64,000 nucleotides of DNA from Adlercreutzia sp. ZJ141 (GTDB lineage Bacteria > Actinomycetota > Coriobacteriia > Coriobacteriales > Eggerthellaceae), in the NCBI RefSeq assembly GCF_011038965.1, contig NZ_JAAKEB010000005.1, positions 1-64,000 on the forward strand, written 5' to 3'. The notes beneath the pieces are model-generated. The model was given only the letters and a program-made list of their open reading frames with translations. It had not been told where the DNA came from and ran no database searches. A program made the position numbers and the translations under genes. Shown in pieces: positions 1 through 8,760 of the stretch; the stretch's first letter is position 1, and each line of letters begins with the position of its first letter.

Positions 1-201
<201 letters not shown>

Positions 202-343
202 AAGAAAACGCATGAGTGTATGTGTATATATGCTCATGCGCCTGTTCATTTCTTTTCCCACGTACTGTTTGGTTGTATCCTTATATATCATCTGGCGTCC
301 GCAAACGAAGAACTCATTTATCGTCTTCGAAATGTCTGCCTCA

Positions 344-364
344 CAGTATCCGGTTCTCAAGGTC
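344..364 (-). promoter_or_regulatory. boxA-like element in the rRNA leader
   Basis: On the minus strand the leader reads GACCTTGAGAACCGGATACTG, which resembles the Gram-positive rRNA antitermination/processing element (CTTTGAAAACTGGATA type). It lies between the promoter at 448-476 and the 16S start. A hairpin with 8-bp arms (ATAAGACC/GGTCTTAT) sits just upstream at 375-400. The rest of 202-616 is untranslated leader plus spacer, and I see no gene in it. A very similar element recurs in the prophage early region (52,252-52,265). Confidence 0.45.
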
Positions 365-447
365 CCTAACCTGCATAAGACCTGCTCTCTTTGGTCTTAT
401 CAGGGCTTGTGTTTGCTTTCGAGGTCTCCCCCGAAGCGCAAGGCGGT

Positions 448-476
448 ACTCTACCCCCTTAGCGAGGACAGGTCAA
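448..476 (-). promoter_or_regulatory. rRNA operon promoter
   Basis: The minus strand shows -35 TTGACC (471-476) and -10 TAGAGT (448-453) separated by exactly 17 bases, directed at the 16S gene. Transcription would start near 440 and give a leader of about 240 nt. The GC-rich stretch after the -10 is compatible with a stringently controlled promoter, but no discriminator function can be shown from sequence alone. Confidence 0.65.
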
Positions 477-616
477 GGGGTTTGAGGGGAAAATTTTCGT
501 ATTGTCTTTCGCTTGAATTCAAAAAGAGGTTGTTAGCTGGTAAAACCTCTGTAACACAACTGATAAGTAATTATGAAGGAATTATGGTTGCTTCCGATCA
601 ATTCCCCATTAATGCC

Positions 617-1627
617 TTATGGCTTACACGTACCACAGGGTTCATACCCGAGAGCAACCACCTCTTCACGTGTACCACTGAATGCCTTTCTGTTTGATTC
701 CTTAATGTCTACCACCGATGAACAGTTTGGTAGGTGGAACCGATTCGTGGAGGTATTCAGTACGTAAGAGCACTGCGAAATATCAGCAACGGCTTCTGGA
801 GCACCTGTTTGAAGCGCGCCTTGCGTCGACCCGTGAGCGGCGGCATTCTCGTTGTTCTCATCTTCCCCGTTTGCGCTCACCGCAGCGAAGTTCGACGTAT
901 TGTCAGGCCAGCTATCGCCTGTTTTGTAATCGATGGCAACGCCTGGCTCCACGTTGTAGCACCAAACACAGAATTCTAGGCCCCAGCCGTCATCTTCCAC
1001 CGAGCGCGCCTCCATGAGCACGCCTGAGGCAACTAAGTTGTCGCCTTCAAACACCGGCGTTACCCGATAGAGCACATGATTTCCCGTGGTGCGCACGTAG
1101 TCGGCAATGGATTCCTCATACGGGAGCATTCCCTGGGAATTCATACTTCTTGTTCCCGTTATGAGATTGAGTTCGTTGGCATTCTGCCCTGTTAGCTGAT
1201 ATGCAATAAGATGACTGCGGTTGTAGAGACTTTCGCCATCAACCCAATCGTATTGTTCCGAATGCCATCCGCTCGGGCGCACCTCCTGAATACTGCCCCG
1301 CTCTTCGGTCGGCATGGTTTCCTTGCCAACCACCGCCACCGCCGTGTTGCAGCGCCCCAATTCGTCCAAGGGGCTAAACGCCTCGAGCCCTTCAGGCGCA
1401 TCTGTATCGTCAAAGTACGGCGCGCCTCCGTTGAGTTCAACCGAAAGCTCCCCTTCGTACTGGGGAACAGTGGCCATGTCGAAGCCCTCGACGGATAACA
1501 GCGGGCCAGCTTCTGCAGCGGAAACCTCCACGCTGTTAAAGGCCGCTTGCGAGCCACTATCATTTGAGCACGCCGTAAGTGGCAACGAGAACACAAGCGC
1601 GCATACGAGCGCGAGCGCTACCCGCAT
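617..1627 (-). CDS. secreted DNA/RNA non-specific endonuclease (lipoprotein)
   Basis: This is an EndA/streptodornase-type nuclease. The core holds a NRSHLIAYQLTG segment, equivalent to the DRGH motif with the catalytic His, followed by NELNLITGTRSMN and the E/M-rich segment typical of Endonuclea_NS_2. The N-terminus (MRVALALVCALVFSLPLTAC) is a lipoprotein signal peptide with a lipobox Cys. The C-terminal 45 residues carry the NRFHLPNC ... PCGTCKP zinc-knuckle motif often appended to such exported nucleases. The frame stays open upstream to 1870 with other ATGs (one at 1711), but starting at 1627 puts the signal peptide first and removes the overlap with the divergent thioesterase gene. Its probable role is extracellular nucleic-acid degradation at the cell surface. 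It lies upstream of, and in the same direction as, the rRNA promoter. Confidence 0.8.
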   Translation of the reverse strand: MRVALALVCALVFSLPLTACSNDSGSQAAFNSVEVSAAEAGPLLSVEGFDMATVPQYEGELSVELNGGAPYFDDTDAPEGLEAFSPLDELGRCNTAVAVVGKETMPTEERGSIQEVRPSGWHSEQYDWVDGESLYNRSHLIAYQLTGQNANELNLITGTRSMNSQGMLPYEESIADYVRTTGNHVLYRVTPVFEGDNLVASGVLMEARSVEDDGWGLEFCVWCYNVEPGVAIDYKTGDSWPDNTSNFAAVSANGEDENNENAAAHGSTQGALQTGAPEAVADISQCSYVLNTSTNRFHLPNCSSVVDIKESNRKAFSGTREEVVALGYEPCGTCKP

Positions 1628-1847
1628 ATGCAGGTTCCACGTTCTCGAAACCAGCAGCCAGAAACGCCGCTTATTCTGTAGTTCGCCGTGCGGCTCATGT
1701 TTGCAATCCATGACGGGAATTCTACAACGCCATGCACGACCACCCTGCGCAAAATAAGGAGATGAACGAAAACAACCTGAACAACCCGAACAGCCTGGCG
1801 AAATAAGGAACATAATAAGCAAGACGTAAAAGAGAATGGAGCACCTC

Positions 1848-2285
1848 ATGCAGATTCGAACCCCTTTCAAAGTCCGTTACGCCGAAACTGACATGATGGG
1901 CGTTGTGTACCATGCCAACTACTTGTTGTACTTCGAAGACGCCCGCACCGATTTCTTAGAGCATGCCGGGTTCCCCTATACGAGTATCGAACAAGCTGGA
2001 TACATGTGCCCTGTTTACCACGCCGACATACAATACGGTGCCCCGCTACGCTTCGGGGAGGAAGCGTTCGTGCTCACGCGCGTGGTGAAGAGTACTCCGA
2101 CGAAGACCACCTACAAGCAAGAAGTGTTCCGTGCCGACATGAACCCCGCAACCGACAAGCCGCTTGTTACCGGTTACCTAACAGGATGCTTAGTTGAACG
2201 CAGCACCTTCAAGCCCGTCAGCATCAAACGAGCACTGCCCCAGCTGTACGCACTGTACGAAAAACTGGTCGAACCCGAACAATAA
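1848..2285 (+). CDS. acyl-CoA thioesterase (YbgC/FadM-like hot-dog fold)
   Basis: The 145-residue protein matches the 4HBT family. It has the N-terminal RYAETDMMGVVYHANYLLYFE motif region, whose Asp is the catalytic acid of YbgC-type thioesterases, followed by a glycine-rich hot-dog sheet. It probably hydrolyses short- or aryl-acyl-CoA thioesters in the cytoplasm, though the exact substrate cannot be read from sequence. An in-frame ATG exists at 1836, but GGAG at 1838-1841 sits 6 nt before the ATG at 1848, which decides the start. It is monocistronic and divergent from the nuclease. Confidence 0.87.
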   Translation: MQIRTPFKVRYAETDMMGVVYHANYLLYFEDARTDFLEHAGFPYTSIEQAGYMCPVYHADIQYGAPLRFGEEAFVLTRVVKSTPTKTTYKQEVFRADMNPATDKPLVTGYLTGCLVERSTFKPVSIKRALPQLYALYEKLVEPEQ

Positions 2286-2517
2286 TAAGATCGTGTGCTG
2301 GAAACACCACGCTGCCGATGTGGTGCGCACTGCCGGTCGCGAAACACGCTATTGACCAGGCACTTGCAACCGAAAGGCGCCATGAGTTTCCTCAAAATCG
2401 CGAGAAAAAGCAGCTCGAAGTTGGTAGATCGAAAACGCCCGTGATCCTAACGTAAGGAAACGTCAGGCACGTTTCAGTCGCATCACCAAGCGCGACACAA
2501 ACAGAGAAAGGAAGCTC

Positions 2518-3540
2518 ATGAGTTTTCGCGATAATCTTCAGCATATGCGAGCAACGAAAAACATGACACAGGAACAGCTGGCCATGCTGCTCGGTGTTAG
2601 CCGGCAATCGGTAACCAAATGGGAAGCCGAGCGCGCATACCCGGAAATGGACAAGCTCATCAAGATCTGTCAGATATTTGATTGTACGCTCGATGAACTG
2701 GTGCAGGGAGACTTAACGTCGCGAACACCTGACCCGACCTGCGCGGCAACTGAAAGCCTCGGCACATACACGCCGCAAGACATCTGCGGGTACGACGAGC
2801 ACATGCGGTCGTTCGCCCGCTCCATTGCAACCGGCGTGGCGGCTATCATCGCAGGCGTGGCCATTGGCAGCGCATTCGAGGGAGCAGCACCGAGCACGTT
2901 CTCCGACCCCGACGCCATCACGCTTATCTTTGTCTTTCTCGGCGTTGTCATCGGTATGGCTCTTCTCGTGCCTGCTGGCATCAACCATACCCGGTTCGTC
3001 AAGGAGCATCCCTTCGTCGAAGATTTCTACACACCCGAAGATCACAGCCATACGAACCGCTTGACCTCGCGCTGTGTCGTTTTCGGAATTGCGTTCATCT
3101 TCTTGGGTGTTCTGGCTTCGCTGATGTCCGCATTCAGCGAAACGACACAAACGGTTATCTTTCTTGCATTCGTGGCAGCAGGCGTGTGGGCATTCATATA
3201 CGGCGGCATCATGCATGGGCGACTCGACATAGCAAGCTACAACAAAGAAGCGGTGGAGGAATTATCTGACGCCGAGATAGCAAACCTGTACAGCGACGAT
3301 GAACAGCGCAAACGAGCTTTCGCAGCGCGGCGTAAGAGTAAGCTAACTGGCACTGTTTGCGGCATCATCATGCTTGCGGCCACCATCATCATGCTTGTCT
3401 GGCTGTTTATTCCGACTGCAAACGCAGGCTTCTCCTGGAACTACGACTCTGGGATTGGCAGCCTCTTCTGGCTACCCTTACCTATCGGCGGCATCTGCTG
3501 CGGCATCGCGGCTATTGTCATCGGGAGCTTTAAAGAGTAG
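2518..3540 (+). CDS. XRE-family regulator with C-terminal membrane domain
   Basis: Residues 1-65 form a canonical Cro/CI helix-turn-helix (TQEQLAMLLGVSRQSVTKWE). The remaining about 270 residues contain roughly six hydrophobic helices arranged as pairs, so the protein is a membrane-anchored DNA-binding regulator of the kind common in Coriobacteriia and Clostridia. A clear ribosome-binding site (AAAGGAAG) precedes the ATG. The ligand and target genes are unknown. The 230-bp spacer upstream contains no gene. Confidence 0.83.
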   Translation: MSFRDNLQHMRATKNMTQEQLAMLLGVSRQSVTKWEAERAYPEMDKLIKICQIFDCTLDELVQGDLTSRTPDPTCAATESLGTYTPQDICGYDEHMRSFARSIATGVAAIIAGVAIGSAFEGAAPSTFSDPDAITLIFVFLGVVIGMALLVPAGINHTRFVKEHPFVEDFYTPEDHSHTNRLTSRCVVFGIAFIFLGVLASLMSAFSETTQTVIFLAFVAAGVWAFIYGGIMHGRLDIASYNKEAVEELSDAEIANLYSDDEQRKRAFAARRKSKLTGTVCGIIMLAATIIMLVWLFIPTANAGFSWNYDSGIGSLFWLPLPIGGICCGIAAIVIGSFKE

Positions 3541-3610
3541 CAATGGGCGCTGCATCATTTTAGCCGCAGCGCCACTCGCTCGTCTGCACGATACACGAGC
3601 GCCTTCGCTT

Positions 3611-3644
3611 GGCCACTGTGCGACCACATGGTCGCACAGTGGCC
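3611..3644. repeat. 34-bp near-perfect palindrome
   Basis: Two 16-base arms (GGCCACTGTGCGACCA and its exact complement) flank a CA dinucleotide, and part of the arm sequence recurs just downstream (GGCCACATGG). It lies between the XRE gene and the ATP-grasp gene. No T-run follows on either strand, so it is more like an operator or REP-type element than an intrinsic terminator. Confidence 0.6.
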
Positions 3645-3730
3645 ACATGGTGGCGCCCCACTACACCCACTGCAGTTTGTGGTTATGGTCAGCTCCGCCC
3701 AGATGTGCAGGCGACGTGCCCCTTGGCTGG

Positions 3731-3736
3731 TATAAT
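3731..3736 (+). promoter_or_regulatory. extended -10 promoter for the cross-bridge cluster
   Basis: TGGTATAAT is a perfect -10 hexamer with the TGn extension, 41 bp before the start codon at 3777. No good -35 is visible 17 bp upstream, as expected for an extended -10 promoter. It would drive the cluster 3777-10017. Confidence 0.5.
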
Positions 3737-3776
3737 GGCGGTTCTCACGCATTCGTACGTTCAAGGAGCAATCAGC

Positions 3777-5060
3777 ATGCCCGACACAGAAGCAGCGACG
3801 CGCACCGCGTCCGCGCAACGCCCCGCTACGCCGGCAACCGACTTCATTCCGGTACTTATCGGTGGCGACATGAACTGCTATTCGGTGGCCCGCGCCATTC
3901 ACGAAGAATATGGCATCAAAAGCCAGGTGTTCGGCCGGTTCGCCGCAGGAGACACCAAATACAGCCGCATCGTGAACTGCACGTACGAACCGAACTTGCA
4001 CGATGTTGACGTGCTGTTGAAGACCGTTAACGACTTCGCCGGGAAGCACGCCGACACCACCTGTCTGGTGTGGGGTTGCACCGACGGCTACGCAGCAATG
4101 CTCATGGAAATCCAGGATCGCCTGCGGGAGAATTGTGTCACGCTGTATATCGGTACCGAACTGCGCGACAAGTTGGCGTCGAAAGCCAGCTTCTACCAAA
4201 TGTGCGAGCGCTACGGAATTCCCTACCCCAAAACATTCTACACCTCGGGTGAACTTGCGCCCGAAGAGCTGACCGAAGCGGCGATTGGCTTTCCCTACCC
4301 CATCATCGTGAAGCCTTCCATGAGCGACACATACTGGGAGCACCCCTTCGAGGGCATGAAGAAGGTGTACACCGCCGAATCACCCGAAGAAGCCTCGCGT
4401 ATCTTGGGTCTCATCTACGGTGCGGGCTACCCCGACCAGGTGCTGTTGCAGGACATGATCCCTGGCGATGACAGCAACATGCGCGTGCTTACCGGGTATT
4501 CCGATCGTAACAGTAAGGTGAAAATGATGTGCTTTGGCCACGTGGGGCTCGAAGAGCACACAGCCACGGCACTTGGCAACCCGTGCGCCATCATCACCGA
4601 AGCGAACCCCGAGTTAGAAAACCCTATTAAGGAATGGCTCGAAGAAATTGGATTTACGGGCTTTTCGAACTTCGATATCAAATACGACATGCGCGACGGT
4701 TCCTACAAGGTATTCGAAATTAACCTGCGTCAGGGTAGATCGAACTACTACGTTACCGGATCGGGCAACAATATTGCCCGCTATGTGGTGGAAGACCGCG
4801 TGTATAAGCGCGACTTGGGCGAATGCCATCACAACAAAAACGTTCACTTCTGGCATTCCGTGCCGCGCGAAATCGTGTTCCACTACGTGAAAGACAAGGC
4901 GTTCGTGTCACGCGCGCGGCGGCTTTCCGAAACTGGCAACGAGTCAGTGACATTCGACTACGCCCCCGACCTGAAGGGCAACCTGCTGAGGTGGCTGTAC
5001 GTGAAAATTCACATGCACCGCTACTTCGACAAGTTCGCCCACAGCGAGCGCTACAAGTAG
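3777..5060 (+). CDS. ATP-grasp carboxylate-amine ligase (D-aspartate ligase-like)
   Basis: The 427-residue protein begins with a segment like the Enterococcus faecium D-aspartate ligase Asl(fm): FIPVLIGGDMNCYSVARAIH, then GIKSQVFG and KYSRIVN. The ATP-grasp core follows (YPIIVKPS, VLLQDMIPGDDSNMR, and FEINLRQGRSNYY with the metal-binding Glu/Asn). The family activates a carboxylate with ATP and joins it to an amine. The start at 3777 has AAGGAG 8 nt upstream. The next genes are a class II Asn-synthetase-type amidotransferase and a MurE-like ligase, so the likely job is to add D-Asp (or a similar residue) to the peptidoglycan stem peptide. The amino-acid substrate is inferred from context and family resemblance. 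Confidence 0.78.
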   Translation: MPDTEAATRTASAQRPATPATDFIPVLIGGDMNCYSVARAIHEEYGIKSQVFGRFAAGDTKYSRIVNCTYEPNLHDVDVLLKTVNDFAGKHADTTCLVWGCTDGYAAMLMEIQDRLRENCVTLYIGTELRDKLASKASFYQMCERYGIPYPKTFYTSGELAPEELTEAAIGFPYPIIVKPSMSDTYWEHPFEGMKKVYTAESPEEASRILGLIYGAGYPDQVLLQDMIPGDDSNMRVLTGYSDRNSKVKMMCFGHVGLEEHTATALGNPCAIITEANPELENPIKEWLEEIGFTGFSNFDIKYDMRDGSYKVFEINLRQGRSNYYVTGSGNNIARYVVEDRVYKRDLGECHHNKNVHFWHSVPREIVFHYVKDKAFVSRARRLSETGNESVTFDYAPDLKGNLLRWLYVKIHMHRYFDKFAHSERYK

Positions 5061-5224
5061 AAACGAACGGGCGAGCTCCGAACGCAAACAAACAGGCAGA
5101 AAACAACAGGCGGACAGCGAGCGACACATCGCAGGATCGCAAACAGGTAAGCGACAGGCAGTCAAACACACGGCAGACGGGTGCAAACACAAACGCCTGT
5201 CTGCGAAAAGAAAGGACCGGTCAT

Positions 5225-7075
5225 ATGTGCGGATTCGTCGGCTTCACCGGCGAGGTGGAAAACCGGGAGGCAGTGCTTGAGACCATGATGCAGCGCATTG
5301 TGCATCGCGGCCCCGACATGGGCGGATCCCATTTCGACGAGGGCGTGGCCATGGGTTTTCGCCGCCTGTCTATTCTCGATTTGTCTGAAGCAGGTGCCCA
5401 GCCCATGGGCAACGACAACAGTTCTGTGGTGGTCACCTTCAACGGTGAGATTTACAACTTCCGCGAGCTAAGGACCGAACTTGAGGCAAAGGGCTACGTG
5501 TTCCACTGCGGTGCCGACACCGAATCGCTGCTGCATGGCTACGAGGAATGGGGCGAGCAGGTGGTTGACCACCTGCGTGGCATGTACGCGTTTGTAATCT
5601 ACGACAAACGCGCGAACAAGCTTTTCGGTGCACGCGATATTTTCGGCATCAAGCCGTTCTACTACTACCAAACAGCCACGGGTGACCTCTTGTATGGCAG
5701 CGAGATCAAGGGCTTTCTCGACCACCCCGGTTTCGAGAAAGCTGTGAATAAGCGCGCACTGCGCCCGTATATGACACTACAGTTCCCCGCCACCGACGAG
5801 ACGTTTTTCGCCGGTGTACACAAGCTGCCCGCCGCTCACTGCTTCACGTTTGACCTAAAAACGCACACCATGGACGTGCGCCGCTACTGGCAGTGCGATT
5901 TCTCCGACGACAACTCGAAGGATTTCGACGCCTACGTGGACGAATGCGACGCAATTGTGCGCGAGAGTGTGCAAGCTCACCGCATCGCCGACGTGAAGGT
6001 AGGGTCTTTTTTGTCGGGAGGCGTCGATTCCAGCTACATCACTGCGTGTCTCATGCCCGACAACACGTTTTCCGTAGGGTTTGACTACGAGAATTTCAAC
6101 GAAACGAACTACGCTGCCGAGCTTTCCGAGAAACTGGGCGTGAAGAACTTCCGCAAAATGGTAACCGCCGAAGAATGCTTCGAGGCGCTGCCCACCATCC
6201 AGTACCACATGGACGAACCGCAATCGAACCTGTCGAGCATTCCGCTGTACTTCCTGGCACGCATGGCGTCAGAGCAGGTGACGGTCGTACTTTCTGGCGA
6301 AGGAGCCGATGAACTGTTCGCCGGCTACGAATGGTACGAGGACACACCCGAAATGGCGAAGTTTAAGCGCACCGTGCCGCTGGGGGTACGTCGCGCACTG
6401 GGCTCGCTCGTGCAGCACCTTCCCTACTTCAAGGGCCACAACTTCCTCACAAAATGCGCCGAAGTACCCGAGCGGTGGTACGTGGGTCAAGCGTTCGTAT
6501 ACTCCGCCGAGGAGGCTGACGAGGTGCTCACCGAACCGTACCGGCATGGCCCCGACGCCTTCCAAGTTGCCGCGCCCATCTATGAGCGCGTGCAAGACTT
6601 CTGCGAGCTATCGAAGAAGCAGTACCTTGACATGAACCTGTGGCTGCCCGGCGACATTCTGCTGAAAGCCGACAAGATGTGCATGGCGCACTCACTCGAG
6701 CTGCGCGTGCCGTTTCTGGACAAGCGCGTGATGGAGTTCGCCGAACATGTGCCGGCGCGCTATCGCGTGAACGAACAGGGCAACAAACAGGTGCTGCGTA
6801 TGGCCGCAAACCGCGTGCTTCCTGATGAGTGGGCTACGCGCCCCAAGAAGGGTTTTCCCGTGCCTTTCCGCTACTGGCTGCGCGAGAAGCGCTACTACGA
6901 CTACGTGAAGGAGTACTTCTGCGCACCATGGGCAGCGGAGTTCTTCGACTGTGACAAGCTGATGAAACTGCTTGACGACCACTACGAGGGACGAGCAGCG
7001 AACCAGCGTAAGATCTACACCGCGCTCACCTTCCTGGTATGGTACAAGCGCTTCTTCATCGACGAAGCAGCGTAA
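5225..7075 (+). CDS. asnB: glutamine-dependent asparagine synthase family protein
   Basis: The start codon at 5225 places Cys directly after Met (MCGFVGF), the N-terminal nucleophile of class II glutamine amidotransferases, so the longer open frame upstream is not used. The N-terminal domain has RGPDMGG and FNGEIYNF. The C-terminal synthetase domain has the PP-loop SGGVDSSYI and LSGEGADELFAGY. At 616 residues the length is normal for AsnB. It could make free asparagine. Given the Asl-like ligase upstream and the MurE-like gene 12 bp downstream, it may instead amidate a cell-wall aspartate as AsnH does in lactobacilli. AAAGGA precedes the start. Confidence 0.88.
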   Translation: MCGFVGFTGEVENREAVLETMMQRIVHRGPDMGGSHFDEGVAMGFRRLSILDLSEAGAQPMGNDNSSVVVTFNGEIYNFRELRTELEAKGYVFHCGADTESLLHGYEEWGEQVVDHLRGMYAFVIYDKRANKLFGARDIFGIKPFYYYQTATGDLLYGSEIKGFLDHPGFEKAVNKRALRPYMTLQFPATDETFFAGVHKLPAAHCFTFDLKTHTMDVRRYWQCDFSDDNSKDFDAYVDECDAIVRESVQAHRIADVKVGSFLSGGVDSSYITACLMPDNTFSVGFDYENFNETNYAAELSEKLGVKNFRKMVTAEECFEALPTIQYHMDEPQSNLSSIPLYFLARMASEQVTVVLSGEGADELFAGYEWYEDTPEMAKFKRTVPLGVRRALGSLVQHLPYFKGHNFLTKCAEVPERWYVGQAFVYSAEEADEVLTEPYRHGPDAFQVAAPIYERVQDFCELSKKQYLDMNLWLPGDILLKADKMCMAHSLELRVPFLDKRVMEFAEHVPARYRVNEQGNKQVLRMAANRVLPDEWATRPKKGFPVPFRYWLREKRYYDYVKEYFCAPWAAEFFDCDKLMKLLDDHYEGRAANQRKIYTALTFLVWYKRFFIDEAA

Positions 7076-7087
7076 GGCGCACACCAC

Positions 7088-8689
7088 ATGAACGAGTATG
7101 AGTGCATGAGCAAACCTGTACAGGCGCCCAAAACGATAGGCTTTTTCGCCGAGCTTCTGCGCAATTGCGGCGTGCTGGCCGACGTCACAGATAACGAGGA
7201 AACCCCGCTTGACGAAGTGGCGGCATTTCTAGACGCGCCTGTTGAGTTCGCCACGTGCGACTCGCGCGACGTGCGCGCAAACACGCTGTTCGTATGTAAG
7301 GGAGCCGCATTCAAACGCGAGTATTTGGAAGCCGCCGTACAAGCTGGTGCTTGCGCCTACGTGTCAGAAACCCGCTACGACGGCATTCGTGCAGTGGCGC
7401 TGCGCGTGACCGACGTGCGTGCGGCCATGGGCACCATCGCCGACGCTGCATGGGACCACCCGTCGGCAGATATGGCTGTATGTGCGTTCACCGGCACGAA
7501 GGGCAAAACTACCAGTGCGTTTTACCTGCATGGTATCTTAAGCGAAGCGTCGAAGGTGGCGGGTACACCCCGTCCGGCGCTGCTTACTGGTATCTGTTTC
7601 GATGACGGCGTGGAGCAAGGATCCTCGAAGCTCACTACACCCGAGCCCTTCGACTTGCAACGCCATCTGGCAAACGCCCGGGCGGCAGGCGCGCCCGTAT
7701 TCGTGATGGAAGCGTCGAGCCAAGCGCTAAAGTACGGACGTATGCGCGGCGTTGCCGTGGCTGTAGGAGCGTTCACCAACATAGGAATCGACCACATATC
7801 ACCCATCGAACACCCCACGTTTGAGGATTACTTCGCTTCGAAGCTCGCGCTTTTCGACTTGGCCCACACGGCCGTGGTGAACCTCGATATCGAAGAACCC
7901 TATCGCACGTCCATCCTTAATGCGGCACGGGCCGCATGCGAGCGCGTGATTACCTATTCGTGCGACGCACGTGCGCATGCCGAGGCCGACGTGGCTCTCA
8001 CCCACGCGACACGATGCGACGGCGGCGTACAAGTGAAGGTGTGCACGCCTCAAGGCAACGTGTGTGCCCACATTCCCACACCGGCGATGTTCAACGTAGC
8101 AAACGCCGTTTCCGCCATAGCATGCGCGAGCGCACTGGATATTCCAGCCAACGTGATGTCGCGCGGGTTGTCGGACGTGACGGTGCCCGGGCGCATGGAA
8201 ACGTGCGCCACCGCCGACGGACGCGTGGTTACTATCGTCGATTACGCACACAACGGCATGAGCTTAACAGCCCTGCTTGAAAATGTGCGCGAGAGCTACC
8301 CCGACCGCGAATTGCGCGTGCTGTTCGGCGCAACAGGAAACAAGGGCGTCGAGCGTCGGGCTGATATGGGGGACGCCGCCGGTGCACTGGCTGACCGCGT
8401 AATTGTCACCGAAGATGACCCGGGAACCGAAGACCCCGCCGACATCGCGAGCGAGATCGTCGAACACCTTGAAGCGCAGGGACTGCATCAACATGAGATG
8501 ATTCTCGACCGCGAACAGGCCATTCGTCATGCTATCTTCAGCGCCGAGCGCCCCTGCGTGGTGGCCGTAGCCGGCAAGGGCCACGAGTGCACCATGAAGC
8601 GCGCCGGACACGATGACCCCTGGCCCACCGACAGCGCCGTAGTACGTGCCGCCATCGCCGACTACGACGCCATGCATGCGGTACAATAA
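7088..8689 (+). CDS. UDP-N-acetylmuramyl-tripeptide synthetase (MurE-like)
   Basis: The 533-residue Mur ligase has the substrate-binding N-terminal domain (FATCDSRDVRANTLFVCKG), the P-loop GTKGKTT, the MEASSQALKYGR motif, NIGIDHISPI, and the C-terminal rotation domain (VPGRMET, VDYAHNGMSL, GATGNKG). It joins an amino acid to UDP-MurNAc-L-Ala-D-Glu in the cytoplasm. Only 12 bp separate it from the upstream synthetase, so the three ligase genes probably form one transcript. The amino-acid specificity (L-Lys, meso-Dap or other) is not clear from the residues I can align by eye. A second ATG lies at 7109. Confidence 0.85.
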   Translation: MNEYECMSKPVQAPKTIGFFAELLRNCGVLADVTDNEETPLDEVAAFLDAPVEFATCDSRDVRANTLFVCKGAAFKREYLEAAVQAGACAYVSETRYDGIRAVALRVTDVRAAMGTIADAAWDHPSADMAVCAFTGTKGKTTSAFYLHGILSEASKVAGTPRPALLTGICFDDGVEQGSSKLTTPEPFDLQRHLANARAAGAPVFVMEASSQALKYGRMRGVAVAVGAFTNIGIDHISPIEHPTFEDYFASKLALFDLAHTAVVNLDIEEPYRTSILNAARAACERVITYSCDARAHAEADVALTHATRCDGGVQVKVCTPQGNVCAHIPTPAMFNVANAVSAIACASALDIPANVMSRGLSDVTVPGRMETCATADGRVVTIVDYAHNGMSLTALLENVRESYPDRELRVLFGATGNKGVERRADMGDAAGALADRVIVTEDDPGTEDPADIASEIVEHLEAQGLHQHEMILDREQAIRHAIFSAERPCVVAVAGKGHECTMKRAGHDDPWPTDSAVVRAAIADYDAMHAVQ

Positions 8690-8760
8690 GGGCATTGTAT
8701 GCGGCGCATGATGCGTCCGCCCGCCGTCGTTTTGCGCTTGCGCGCGTATTGGAGGTTCCC

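Noticed and set aside
212-697. 161-codon frame in the rRNA leader
   Set aside because: It overlaps the rRNA promoter and leader on the opposite strand, and the product has no features.
3555-4343. Long minus-strand frame opposite the ATP-grasp gene
   Set aside because: It lies antisense to a clearly homologous gene, has no ribosome-binding site and its product shows no family features. It is a codon-bias shadow.
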